Positions 1 through 7,782 of a stretch of 21,835 nt of DNA are shown in pieces; the first letter of the stretch is position 1, and each line of letters starts with the position of its first letter. The position numbers and the translations under genes are program-made. The notes beneath the pieces were generated by a model. It was not told the DNA's origin. It saw only the letters and a list, made by a program, of their open reading frames with translations, and did no database searches. This DNA comes from a virus: IMG/VR virus record IMGVR_UViG_3300029319_000332, positions 7,586 through 29,420 of that record, one strand, 5' to 3'.

Positions 1-2
1 TC

Positions 3-1535
3 ACAATTCCTTCTGGTGGAGTTACTGGTCCTATCACTGGCGTTGTTAACGCAGGTGGTGGTACACTCTATCAAGCAAACGATGTTGTAACAGTCACACA
101 ATCTGGTGGTGCAACTGGTACATTAACTATCGGTGCAGTTCAGGATACTTCAATCGCTATCACAGAAGCATACGACTGGTGGACAAATACTAATATTGAT
201 GGGGCAGAGAGTTCTGCAGGAAGTGGCGAGACTCGTCTTTCTGCTATCGGTCCTCGTCCTGGTACATCTGCATACGCTGCAGACAAAGGTGTTTACTACG
301 ATGAAGTACACATCGCTGTTGTGGACAGAGACGGATCTGTATCTGGTAGTAAAGGAAGCATCGTTGAGAGAATGACTTTCCTTTCTAAATTAACAGATGG
401 TAAAAATGGTGAAGGTGGATCAGCATACTACGTAGACCAGTTAGAACTTCTTTCTGAATATATCTACGCTGGATCTGCTGTAACACAAGCACACGCACCT
501 TCTACAACTCAGGCAGGTACTGCATGGGGTTCTGCATCTCCTACAAGTGGAACAATGTGGATGAAACTTAGTGGTGTAGTTAAGACTACTCTAACAGGCG
601 GTACTGATGATTATGATTACACTAACGGAGAATTTGAATCTGGTTTAGATCTATTCTCTGATAAAGAAAGTACAGACATTGACTTTATCCTAATGGGTGG
701 AGGAATTCCTGGTGGAACAGAAGCAAATGCAAAAACTAAGGCAGCATATTGTGCAACAATCGCTGGTCTAAGAAAAGATGCAATCGCTTTCCTATCTGCA
801 TATAAAGAGAATCAGGTTTCTGGTACTGTAACTCTATCAAGAGCACAACAGAAAACTAACACAATCGCTTTCTTCTCTGCTATATCATCTAGTTCTTACA
901 CAGTTCTAGACAGTGGATTCAAGTACTTCTACGATCGTTTCAACGATAAGTACAGATACATCCCATGTAACGGAGACGTTGCTGGTCTGTGTGTTTCTAC
1001 TTCTGCAACACTTGATGACTGGTTCTCTCCTGCTGGGTTATCCAGAGGTGGAGTTCGTAATGCAATTAAACTTGCATTCAACCCAACTGCTGCAGATAGA
1101 GATGAACTTTATCAAGCAAGAATCAATCCTATTGTTTCTTTCCCTGGTCAAGGTATCACACTCTTTGGTGATAAGACTGCACTGTCTTCACCTTCTGCAT
1201 TCGACAGAATTAACGTTCGTCGTCTCTTCATCAACATTGAGAAGAGAGCAGAATCACTCGCTAAGGGTGTACTCTTTGAGCAAAATGATGAGACAACAAG
1301 ACTTGGTTTCACCAATGCACTTTCTTCCTACCTCACTGAGGTTCAGGCAAGAAGAGGTATTACTGATTACCTAGTTGTTTGTGATGAATCAAACAACACC
1401 GCAGCAGTAATTGATAGAAATGAATTTGTTGCTGAAGTATTTGTAAAACCAACACGTTCAATCAATTACATCACCCTGTCCTTTGTTGCTACTAGATCTG
1501 GAGTTGCTTTCAGTGAAGTAGTTGGACAAGCGTAA
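3..1535 (+). CDS. 18: Tail sheath protein gp18 (5' end outside window)
   Basis: The reading frame is open from base 3, so the start lies upstream of the window and 510 C-terminal residues are visible. The product forms the contractile sheath around the tail tube and drives DNA injection. The identification rests on the C-terminal part: a FDRINVRRLFINIEK segment, an F-x-N-D-E-T-T-R-x-G-F stretch, and a final segment with YLVVCDESNN and FVKPTRSINYITL, all typical of phage sheath proteins. It is also the gene that normally precedes the tail tube gene 19, as here. The first visible residues (about 1-50) are rich in Gly, Thr and Val and look like an inserted beta-rich domain rather than conserved sheath core. 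The next gene begins 24 nt after the stop, behind an AAAGGA ribosome binding site. Family call is firm; the start cannot be seen. Confidence 0.93.
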   Translation, partial: TIPSGGVTGPITGVVNAGGGTLYQANDVVTVTQSGGATGTLTIGAVQDTSIAITEAYDWWTNTNIDGAESSAGSGETRLSAIGPRPGTSAYAADKGVYYDEVHIAVVDRDGSVSGSKGSIVERMTFLSKLTDGKNGEGGSAYYVDQLELLSEYIYAGSAVTQAHAPSTTQAGTAWGSASPTSGTMWMKLSGVVKTTLTGGTDDYDYTNGEFESGLDLFSDKESTDIDFILMGGGIPGGTEANAKTKAAYCATIAGLRKDAIAFLSAYKENQVSGTVTLSRAQQKTNTIAFFSAISSSSYTVLDSGFKYFYDRFNDKYRYIPCNGDVAGLCVSTSATLDDWFSPAGLSRGGVRNAIKLAFNPTAADRDELYQARINPIVSFPGQGITLFGDKTALSSPSAFDRINVRRLFINIEKRAESLAKGVLFEQNDETTRLGFTNALSSYLTEVQARRGITDYLVVCDESNNTAAVIDRNEFVAEVFVKPTRSINYITLSFVATRSGVAFSEVVGQA

Positions 1536-1559
1536 TTCATTTAATTAAAGGAAAAAACA

Positions 1560-2162
1560 ATGGCTATTAACTCTAACGTAAATGAGTTTCTGCAGAGAAT
1601 CAGGCAAGGCGTTAAGCCTAATATGTTCGTGGTTAACTTTGAGTTTCCAGGAACACTCGCCAAGGGTGGTACAGACGTTGATCTAACTAACATCCTTTGC
1701 AAATCTGCAGCACTCCCAGCATCCAACTTGGGTGTTATCGAAGTTCCCTTCAGAGGAAGAACTGTTAAGATTGCAGGTGATCGTACGTTCGACACTTGGA
1801 CTGCAACATTCGTCAACGATGAGGACATGAGAATTCGTGCATTCATGGAAGAATGGATGGGCGAAATCAATTCACATGCTGGTAACAAGTCTTCACTATT
1901 CACACCTGAAACAAGTGGACAAGGTTACATGGCTCATCTACTAGTTAAACAACTAGAGAAAGATGCTACTGATAACGGTAGTGTTGTTAGAGAGTACAAA
2001 CTCTGGCATTGCTTCCCAACTAATATTTCTCAGATTGATCTTGCATATGATAGTAACGATCAGGTCTCTGAATTTACAGTTGAATTCCAGTTATCATACT
2101 GGACTGCAGACGCAGGACCAGCAGCAGAAACTAGTCCACCATCTATCGCGGTAGACGAGTAA
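1560..2162 (+). CDS. 19: Tail tube protein gp19
   Basis: The 200-residue product is the major tail tube subunit, stacking in hexameric rings inside the sheath to form the DNA channel. Residues about 45-85 carry the tube-fold signature seen in T4-like gp19: a C-K-S-A-A-L-P-A-S segment, then VPFRGRTVKIAGD and F-V-N-D-E-D-M. The C-terminal half holds the beta strands ending in FTVEFQLSYW. Length and position right after the sheath gene fit the family. The ATG is preceded by AAAGGA at good spacing. A 10-bp palindrome (TTTAATTAAA, 1540-1549) lies in the short gap after the sheath gene. The C-terminal tail is Pro/Ser-rich and probably flexible. Confidence 0.93.
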   Translation: MAINSNVNEFLQRIRQGVKPNMFVVNFEFPGTLAKGGTDVDLTNILCKSAALPASNLGVIEVPFRGRTVKIAGDRTFDTWTATFVNDEDMRIRAFMEEWMGEINSHAGNKSSLFTPETSGQGYMAHLLVKQLEKDATDNGSVVREYKLWHCFPTNISQIDLAYDSNDQVSEFTVEFQLSYWTADAGPAAETSPPSIAVDE

Positions 2163-2172
2163 TTTCTGGGCG

Positions 2173-2180
2173 TATAAATA
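2173..2180 (+). promoter_or_regulatory. T4-type late promoter box TATAAATA ahead of gene 20
   Basis: An exact match to the T4 late promoter -10 element TATAAATA lies 30 nt before the portal start codon, in a 47-nt gap between genes 19 and 20. In T4 this element is read by the late sigma factor gp55, which is also encoded in this window (10766-11245). The exact 8-of-8 match in a non-coding gap makes chance unlikely; activity is inferred. Confidence 0.8.
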
Positions 2181-2196
2181 GAATAGTTGAGATATA

Positions 2197-2208
2197 GTGT
2201 AATTACAC
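2197..2208 (+). repeat. 12-bp perfect palindrome just before the portal start
   Basis: GTGTAATTACAC is a perfect 12-bp palindrome ending one base before the ATG of gene 20. It occupies the space where a Shine-Dalgarno would be expected, and none is visible there. In RNA it could form only a weak stem; as DNA it could be a small dimer-binding site. Function unknown. Confidence 0.5.
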
Positions 2209-2209
2209 A

Positions 2210-3895
2210 ATGAGTCAATTATTCGGATTCCAAATTAATCGTAAGGAAAAGGGCAGGGGTCAATCTCCTGTCCCACCTAATGCTGATGACGGAGTAAACG
2301 TTGCAGCTGGCGGTTACTTTGGAACGTATGTTGAAACGGATGCTCAAGCAAGAAACGAATACGATCTTATCAAGAGATATAGAGATATGTCTCTACATCC
2401 AGAGTGTGACTCTGCGATTGATGATATCGTTAATGAGTTTGTTGTTAGTGACTCCAATGATACATGTGTAAATATTGATCTAACCAATTTACAGGTTGGA
2501 GCTTCAGTTAAGAAGCGTATACGAGAAGAGTTTGAGTACGTCAAACGCCTTCTCAATTTTGATATGAGGGCACATGAACTTATCCGTAACTGGTATGTTG
2601 ATGGTAGAACCTATTACCATAAGGTAATTGATCTTAAAGACCCTAAGAAAGGTATCACTGAACTTCGTTATATTGATCCTCTAAAAATTAGAAGGGTCAG
2701 ACAAAAAATCAAGAAAGTAGATCAAGTGGATCCTCTTGCGATTCGCGGAACAGCACTCGAACATGAGTGGGGTGACTACGTTGATTATTATGTCTACAAT
2801 CCAAAAGGTTACGGTAGACAATCAGCAATGATTGGTACTGGTGATTTTTCAAGTAACCAAGGAATTAAGATTGCCTTCGATGCAATAACATATGTTCATT
2901 CTGGTCTACAGGATATGAACAAGAGAATGCATCTAAGTTTCTTACACAAAGGAATTAAGTCACTCAATCAATTGAGAATGATTGAAGATGCTCTTGTTAT
3001 ATACAGATTATCCCGTGCTCCAGAGCGTAGAATTTTTTACATTGATGTTGGTAACTTGCCTAAAGTAAAGGCAGAACAATACCTTCGTGATGTTATGGCT
3101 CGCTATCGTAACAAGTTAGTTTACGATGCTGCTACTGGTGAAATTCGTGACGACAAAAAGCATATGAGTATGCTAGAAGACTTCTGGTTACCTCGTAGAG
3201 AAGGTGGTCGCGGAACCGAGATCACAACTTTACCAGGTGGTCAAAACCTAGGTGAACTCAAGGATGTAGAATACTTCAAGAAGAAACTTTACAACAGTTT
3301 AAATCTACCTCCATCTCGTCTCACAGACGATAACAAAGGATTTAATCTTGGTAAATCTACCGAGGTTCTTCGTGATGAATTGAAGTTTGGTAAGTTTATT
3401 GGAAGACTGCGTAAGAGATTTAGTGGAATATTCCACGATACTCTAAAGACTCAACTCATCCTGAAAGGAGTTATTGCTCCTGAAGACTGGGATGATATGG
3501 CTGAGCATATCCAGTATGACTACCTCCATGATAATCATTTCAATGAGTTGAAAGAACTTGAGATGGAAACTCAAAGGATTGGACTCGTAACACAAATGGA
3601 TGCATTTGTTGGTAAGTATTATTCTGTTGATTATATTCGTAGAACTATCCTTGGACATAAGGATGAGGAGATTAAGGAACAGGATAAGTTAATGTCTAAA
3701 GAGATTGATGCTGGAATAGTCATGGATCCTGCGGACATTAATACATTTGATATGATGGATCGCCAAAACACTGCATATCAACCAGAAATATCTGCACAAC
3801 AGGCAGATGATGCACATGAAAGATCCCTTGAAGCATCAAAAGAGCAAGCGAAATTAAAACCCGCGCCCTCTAAAACGTCTAGTAATGCTAAATAA
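2210..3895 (+). CDS. 20: Portal vertex protein gp20
   Basis: The 561-residue product forms the dodecameric portal at one capsid vertex, nucleates prohead assembly and is the DNA entry and exit channel. Family features include an N-terminal region with the YDLIKRYRDMSLHPECDSAI segment, then DDIVNEFVV; a central LRYIDPLKIRRVR and SFLHKGIKSLNQLRM region; and SRLTDDNKGFNLGKSTEV, typical of T4-like portals. Length fits cyanophage gp20. The C-terminal 40 residues are rich in Gln, Ala, Glu and Lys. The gene has its own late promoter box 30 nt upstream, but no clear ribosome binding site at the ATG. The gp67-like gene follows after 11 nt. Confidence 0.96.
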   Translation: MSQLFGFQINRKEKGRGQSPVPPNADDGVNVAAGGYFGTYVETDAQARNEYDLIKRYRDMSLHPECDSAIDDIVNEFVVSDSNDTCVNIDLTNLQVGASVKKRIREEFEYVKRLLNFDMRAHELIRNWYVDGRTYYHKVIDLKDPKKGITELRYIDPLKIRRVRQKIKKVDQVDPLAIRGTALEHEWGDYVDYYVYNPKGYGRQSAMIGTGDFSSNQGIKIAFDAITYVHSGLQDMNKRMHLSFLHKGIKSLNQLRMIEDALVIYRLSRAPERRIFYIDVGNLPKVKAEQYLRDVMARYRNKLVYDAATGEIRDDKKHMSMLEDFWLPRREGGRGTEITTLPGGQNLGELKDVEYFKKKLYNSLNLPPSRLTDDNKGFNLGKSTEVLRDELKFGKFIGRLRKRFSGIFHDTLKTQLILKGVIAPEDWDDMAEHIQYDYLHDNHFNELKELEMETQRIGLVTQMDAFVGKYYSVDYIRRTILGHKDEEIKEQDKLMSKEIDAGIVMDPADINTFDMMDRQNTAYQPEISAQQADDAHERSLEASKEQAKLKPAPSKTSSNAK

Positions 3896-3906
3896 TTCTT
3901 GAAGCT

Positions 3907-4116
3907 ATGGAACAATCTAACCCAGAAAGCGAAGTTATGAACGTTGTCGATAAAATCGAGAACGGTAACAGAGCAGACGCAATCAACGCCATCAACGATA
4001 TGCTGTTCTCAAAAGCAGCAGACGCTATGGCGTCATACAAACAGGTTGTAGCGAAAACTTTTTTTGACGAACCAGCAGAGGCACTACCCGATGAAACTGA
4101 TAACGGAACAAATTGA
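3907..4116 (+). CDS. 67: Small prohead core protein, gp67-like
   Basis: This 69-residue acidic protein sits between the portal and protease genes, exactly where T4 has gene 67, which encodes an internal scaffold-core protein removed by the prohead protease. The layout matches T4 gp67. A short amphipathic helical N-terminal part contains NGNRADAINAINDMLF and a KQVVAKTFFDEP segment, recalling T4's A-R-N-F-L and acidic continuation. It is followed by a short acidic tail (DETDNG). Sequence identity to T4 is low, so the call leans on position, size and pattern. Its last 26 nt overlap the protease gene in another frame, suggesting translational coupling. Confidence 0.7.
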   Translation: MEQSNPESEVMNVVDKIENGNRADAINAINDMLFSKAADAMASYKQVVAKTFFDEPAEALPDETDNGTN

Positions 4117-4735
4117 AGATGTAAAACTAGTCACCGAAGGAACTGGTGACGATAAAAAGTTATACATTGAAGGTGTTTTTCTCCAGTCGGAGTTAAAAAA
4201 CCGTAACGGTCGCATGTACCCTTTCAGTGTTCTTGAAAAAGAAGTTAATCGTTATAACGAAGAGTATGTTAAAAGTAAACGTGCTCTAGGAGAGTTAGGT
4301 CATCCTGATGGTCCTACTGTGAATCTCGATAGAGTATCACATAGAATTACTTCACTTAAAGCAGAAGGCAATAACTTTATTGGTAAAGCACAAATACTTG
4401 ATACACCAATGGGTAAAATTGCTAAGTCTCTTCTTGGTGAGGGAGTTCAACTAGGTGTTTCCTCTCGTGGAATGGGAAGCATCGACAAGCGTGAAGACGT
4501 CAACGTTGTTATGGACGACTTTATGCTTGCAACTGCTGCTGATATAGTAGCAGATCCTTCCGCGCCTGATGCATTTGTTAATGGTATCATGGAAGGTAAG
4601 GAATGGGTATGGAACAACGGTATCTTAAAGGAGACAAAAGTTGCTAAATACCAGAGTTACATGAATGAAAGCACTCGTGCAGATTTAGAGGAAAGAACCC
4701 TCAAAATCTTCTCTGATTTCCTTTCAGGATTGTAA
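4091..4735 (+). CDS. 21: Prohead core protease gp21
   Basis: The 214-residue serine protease sits in the prohead core and cleaves scaffold and capsid proteins during maturation. T4-like gp21 landmarks are clear: KLYIEGVFLQSELKNRNGR (residues about 23-41), ALGELGHP with the likely catalytic His71, LGVSSRGMGS with the likely catalytic serine at 124 or 125, and DPSAPDAFV near 155-163. I chose the ATG at 4091 over an in-frame ATG at 4064 because conservation begins after 4091 and the earlier start would extend the overlap with the gp67-like gene. AGAGG lies about 10 nt upstream. The catalytic assignments come from family alignment by eye. Confidence 0.94.
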   Translation: MKLITEQIEDVKLVTEGTGDDKKLYIEGVFLQSELKNRNGRMYPFSVLEKEVNRYNEEYVKSKRALGELGHPDGPTVNLDRVSHRITSLKAEGNNFIGKAQILDTPMGKIAKSLLGEGVQLGVSSRGMGSIDKREDVNVVMDDFMLATAADIVADPSAPDAFVNGIMEGKEWVWNNGILKETKVAKYQSYMNESTRADLEERTLKIFSDFLSGL

Positions 4736-4738
4736 TTT

Positions 4739-4746
4739 AATAAATA
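4739..4746 (+). promoter_or_regulatory. Late promoter-like box AATAAATA ahead of gene 22
   Basis: AATAAATA, one mismatch from the T4 late element TATAAATA, lies just after the gene 21 stop and 39 nt before the gene 22 start, about the spacing seen for the exact box before gene 20. It would give extra late transcripts for scaffold and capsid, which are needed in large amounts. The AT-rich gap makes a chance match possible. Confidence 0.55.
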
Positions 4747-4785
4747 AACTATAGACTATTCATACGAAACTAGAGGATAACTCAA

Positions 4786-5952
4786 ATGTCAGATATGTTA
4801 AACGAAAAGTTCGCGGAGTTCGTTAGTGAGCAAAAGGTAACCCTTGCAGAAGGCGACCCAATGCCTACTGTAACAGCTTCAGTGCTCCCTGCAAACCCTG
4901 CTGCTCCAAGTGGTGGCATTAGTGGTGAACCAAACCGTGCTAAGGGTGGTTCAGATCCTCAACCTTCCGTGGGTACAGAGGTTGCACCTTCAGGTCAGTC
5001 AGTTACTGATAATGGTGGTCCGCTACCAGATGGTAACGACGAGGGTGAGGACAATCCTGGATCTAAAGCTGCTGCACCTGTTGGCGCTAAGGCAGCACAA
5101 AGTGATGGAACTGCACAAACCGCGAATATACATGATGCAGGTGATCAAGGTACCACTCCTTCTATTGGTACTGATGTTTCATACGGAACAAGTAAAGGTC
5201 CTGATGTAACATATCCTATCAAACCATCGTATGAAAGCGTTGACGTTTCTGACGACGTTAAGGCACTATTAGAAGGAACCGAACTCTCTGAAGAGTTTGC
5301 CGAGAAAGCGAAGACTATCTTCGAGGCTGCTATCAAGGCAAAACTTTCTGAAGAGTACGACAAGCTTGTAGAACACTTTGCTAACGAACTCGATAAGCAA
5401 GTAACTGCTGCTAAAGCAGAGCTTTCCGAGGAAGTTAACGGCACTGTGAACTACGCCATCGGTCAATGGATGGAATCTAATCAGGTTGCAGTTGACCGTG
5501 GAATCAGGAATGAGATTACTGAGGACTTCATCGCAGGTCTAAAAAATCTCTTTGAAGAGCACTACATTACTATCCCCGACGATAAGGTCGATGCGGTAGA
5601 AGGTATGGCTGATACAATTCGTGAAATGGAAGAGCGTCTAGACGAACAGGTCAAGACCAATGTGAAACTTCAAACCCGTCTTAATGAGTCTGCTAAGAAG
5701 GTCATCGTTAACACTATTAGCGAAGGTCTAGTAGATACTCAGAAAGATAAACTCGCTACTCTTGCTGAGGGTGTAGACTTTGTATCCGAAGAGGAATACA
5801 CAAAGAAAGTTAAAGCACTTAAAGAGAGCTACTTCCCTAACGCACCTGTTGTTGCGAGAGAAGAGAGTGAAGAAACTCCAGTTGAGCAGGAAAATGTATC
5901 CCCAGCAATGGCGGCATACATCAATGCTATGCAACGCTGGTCTGAATCATAA
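4786..5952 (+). CDS. 22: Prohead core scaffold protein gp22
   Basis: The 388-residue product is the major scaffold of the prohead core, around which capsid protein assembles before it is degraded by gp21. Its position between protease and major capsid genes is diagnostic. Residues about 20-150 are a Gly/Pro/Ser/Ala-rich low-complexity segment. Residues about 150-350 are long charged helices (for example LSEEFAEKAKTIFEAAIKAK and MADTIREMEERLDEQVKTN) expected to form coiled coil, as in T4 gp22. The C-terminus, AMAAYINAMQRW, resembles the conserved end of gp22 proteins. A good AGAGGA site lies 8 nt before the ATG. The Gly/Pro-rich segment makes it longer than T4 gp22. Confidence 0.92.
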   Translation: MSDMLNEKFAEFVSEQKVTLAEGDPMPTVTASVLPANPAAPSGGISGEPNRAKGGSDPQPSVGTEVAPSGQSVTDNGGPLPDGNDEGEDNPGSKAAAPVGAKAAQSDGTAQTANIHDAGDQGTTPSIGTDVSYGTSKGPDVTYPIKPSYESVDVSDDVKALLEGTELSEEFAEKAKTIFEAAIKAKLSEEYDKLVEHFANELDKQVTAAKAELSEEVNGTVNYAIGQWMESNQVAVDRGIRNEITEDFIAGLKNLFEEHYITIPDDKVDAVEGMADTIREMEERLDEQVKTNVKLQTRLNESAKKVIVNTISEGLVDTQKDKLATLAEGVDFVSEEEYTKKVKALKESYFPNAPVVAREESEETPVEQENVSPAMAAYINAMQRWSES

Positions 5953-5992
5953 TAAACAAACTAATTTTTCCCAAATAAGAGGCTAAAAACAA

Positions 5993-7399
5993 ATGTTTAA
6001 TGCAAAATCTCTACAGGAAAAGTGGGCACCTGTTCTAGGTCATGAAGGCGCTGCCTCCATTAAAGACAATTATAGAAAAAGTGTTACCGCTGTTCTTCTA
6101 GAAAACCAAGAAAGATTTCTTCGCGAAGAGCGTGGAATGATTAACGAAGTTGCAGTTAACAGTTTAGGCGCAAGTACTGTGTCTCCAGCTGGATCTGCAC
6201 TCGGAAACAGTAATACTGCAGGTCTTGCAGGTTTCGACCCTGTATTGATCTCATTGATTCGTCGTGCTATGCCTAACTTGGTAGCATACGATATCTGTGG
6301 TGTACAACCTATGTCTGGTCCTACTGGTCTGATCTTCGCAATGAGATCTAGATACGAGAACCAAGGCGGCGAGGAAGCACTATTCAACGAACCAGATACA
6401 GGATTCTCTGCTTCTGGCGAAGCATCTGCTGGAGCATATACTCCTAGAACTGGTGCTGGTGTTGGTGGTGACTCTGAGGGTAACAACCCTGCTCTACTTA
6501 ACGACGCTTCACCTGGAACCTATGAGAAGGCACAGGGAATGTCTAGAGAAGATCTAGAAACAATGGGCGAAACAGGTAATCTGTTCCGTGAAATGTCATT
6601 CAGCATTGAGAAGACTTCTGTGACTGCTAAGTCCAGAGCTTTGAAAGCAGAATACACTCTAGAACTTGCTCAAGACTTGAAAGCAATTCATGGATTGGAT
6701 GCAGAGCAAGAACTTGCTAACATCCTATCTTCTGAAGTTCTTGCTGAGATCAACAGAGAAGTTGTTAGAACCGTATATCAGGTTGCTAAGAAAGGTGCAG
6801 CGAATAACGTTGCTACTTCTGGTATATTTGACCTAGACGTTGACTCCAACGGTAGATGGTCAGTTGAGAAGTTCAAAGGTCTTCTATTCCAAATCGAGAG
6901 AGATGCAAACGCAATTGCTCAAGAGACTCGTAGAGGAAAGGGTAACTTCTTGATGTGTTCTGCTGACGTTGCTAGTGCTCTAGCAATGGCTGGTGTACTT
7001 GACTATAGTTCTGGTTTGACTGGTGCTGGTGGACCTTCCATCGGTGAAGTTGATGATACTGGAAACCTTCTAGTTGGTACAATCAACGGACGCATTAAGG
7101 TTTATGTTGACCCATATGCTGCTAACCTAAGCGACAAGCACTTCTATGTCGTAGGTTACAAGGGTACTTCTCCTTATGATGCTGGACTGTTCTATTGCCC
7201 ATACGTTCCTCTACAGATGGTTCGTTCAATAGACCCAAGCACATTCCAACCTAAGATTGGATTCAAAACACGTTACGGTATGGTATCTAACCCATTCGTT
7301 ACAACTAACGGTGTATACAGTGGAACTCCTGATGGAGAATCACTAACTGCTAATGCTAACATGTATTACAGACGTACACAGGTTACAAACCTAATGTAA
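5993..7399 (+). CDS. 23: Major capsid protein gp23
   Basis: The 468-residue product builds the hexamers of the capsid shell. Recognisable blocks include FDPVLISLIRRAMPNLVAYD (residues about 81-100), PMSGPTGLIFAMRSRY, the helical SFSIEKTSVTAKSRALKAEY followed by LAQDLKAIHGLDAE, and the C-terminal YFCPYVPLQ-like and FKTRYGMVSNPF segments, all highly conserved in T4-like cyanophage capsids. A likely gp21 cleavage site of the (L/I)-x-E type is I50-N-E52, which would remove an N-terminal propeptide; this is inference. AGAGG precedes the ATG. A palindrome spans the stop codon and an intrinsic terminator follows 21 nt later. Confidence 0.97.
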   Translation: MFNAKSLQEKWAPVLGHEGAASIKDNYRKSVTAVLLENQERFLREERGMINEVAVNSLGASTVSPAGSALGNSNTAGLAGFDPVLISLIRRAMPNLVAYDICGVQPMSGPTGLIFAMRSRYENQGGEEALFNEPDTGFSASGEASAGAYTPRTGAGVGGDSEGNNPALLNDASPGTYEKAQGMSREDLETMGETGNLFREMSFSIEKTSVTAKSRALKAEYTLELAQDLKAIHGLDAEQELANILSSEVLAEINREVVRTVYQVAKKGAANNVATSGIFDLDVDSNGRWSVEKFKGLLFQIERDANAIAQETRRGKGNFLMCSADVASALAMAGVLDYSSGLTGAGGPSIGEVDDTGNLLVGTINGRIKVYVDPYAANLSDKHFYVVGYKGTSPYDAGLFYCPYVPLQMVRSIDPSTFQPKIGFKTRYGMVSNPFVTTNGVYSGTPDGESLTANANMYYRRTQVTNLM

Positions 7400-7410
7400 A
7401 TTTTACATTA
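7392..7410 (+). repeat. Perfect inverted repeat spanning the gene 23 stop
   Basis: TAATGTAAATTTTACATTA is two 9-nt arms around a single T. The left arm contains the capsid stop codon (7397-7399). It lies only 10 nt before the terminator hairpin. It could protect the 3' end of the abundant capsid mRNA, or be a DNA-level protein site; which one cannot be told from the sequence. Confidence 0.6.
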
Positions 7411-7420
7411 CAAATATCTT

Positions 7421-7445
7421 GGGGTCCTCACGGACCCCTTTTTTT
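7421..7445 (+). terminator. Rho-independent terminator after the capsid gene
   Basis: A 7-bp GC-rich stem, GGGGTCC paired with GGACCCC around a TCAC loop, is followed directly by seven T residues. This is a textbook intrinsic terminator. It lies 21 nt after the gene 23 stop and closes the late capsid operon. It is the only clear intrinsic terminator in the window. Confidence 0.93.
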
Positions 7446-7450
7446 GTCTA

Positions 7451-7458
7451 TATAAATT
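7451..7458 (+). promoter_or_regulatory. Late promoter-like box TATAAATT after the terminator
   Basis: TATAAATT differs from the late consensus TATAAATA only at the last base. It lies directly after the terminator and 20 nt before the first small ORF. It could restart late transcription for the tail protein gene at 7783. One mismatch in an AT-rich gap leaves real doubt. Confidence 0.45.
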
Positions 7459-7477
7459 CTAAAAGAGCTGCTATAAT

Positions 7478-7609
7478 ATGAAAAGTAATATGCAATATTT
7501 AATTTGGTCTTCTATTCTAGAACAACTAGAGAAGCACAATAATACCAGTGGACATTACTACAATATGGTATATGCAAACGTTAAACAACATGAACCAAAA
7601 AAATCTTAG
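7478..7609 (+). CDS. Possible 43-residue protein, unknown
   Basis: A short ATG-initiated frame encodes 43 residues, starting MKSNMQYLIWSSILEQLEKH and ending in a basic KQHEPKKS. The first 20 residues could form an amphipathic helix. No family is recognised. The start codon lies 20 nt after a late-promoter-like box, but no Shine-Dalgarno is visible. Its end overlaps longer versions of the next ORF in another frame, so probably at most one of the overlapping parts is conserved. It may be a chance frame. Confidence 0.35.
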   Translation: MKSNMQYLIWSSILEQLEKHNNTSGHYYNMVYANVKQHEPKKS

Positions 7610-7631
7610 TTCGCGCTACAGTAAAGAGTGC

Positions 7632-7754
7632 ATGAATATAAGAAGTGAAGTATTAACAATTCTCTTCCAAGAGTTTGGTAATGGTTCACCAACAAATAAC
7701 ATGAGAATCTACGAGTGTGCAGACAAGTTAATGAAAGCGTTGAATTGTGACTGA
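7632..7754 (+). CDS. Small conserved-looking protein, about 40 residues, unknown
   Basis: The frame encodes MNIRSEVLTILFQEFGNGSP followed by a helical segment with YECADKLMKAL and ends just before a tail protein gene. The pattern (helix, Gly-Ser-Pro turn, second helix) looks like a folded helical hairpin, not random translation. The start is uncertain. The frame opens with a GTG at 7548 (68 residues) and has further ATGs at 7572 and 7590. I prefer 7632 because AAAGAG lies 5 nt upstream and the well-patterned part begins there. No function is known to me. Confidence 0.5.
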   Translation: MNIRSEVLTILFQEFGNGSPTNNMRIYECADKLMKALNCD

Positions 7755-7782
7755 CTAAATAGTTATAGCTTGGGAAGTTGAC

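Noticed and set aside
913-1374. 153-residue alternative + frame inside the sheath gene
   Set aside because: The sheath frame is conserved; this one is Leu/Ser-rich with no fold pattern.
1541-1903. 120-residue antisense frame over the tail tube gene
   Set aside because: Opposite a conserved gene in a window where every supported gene is on the + strand.
4064-4090. Earlier in-frame ATG for the prohead protease
   Set aside because: It would add nine residues without family similarity and extend the overlap with the gp67-like gene; 4091 fits better.
6070-6486. 138-residue antisense frame in the capsid gene
   Set aside because: Pro/Ser-rich low-information translation opposite a strongly conserved gene; no start signal.
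7472-7477. TATAAT hexamer as a sigma70 -10 box
   Set aside because: No -35 element at proper distance, and it touches the ATG of the small ORF; the late-type box just upstream is more consistent.
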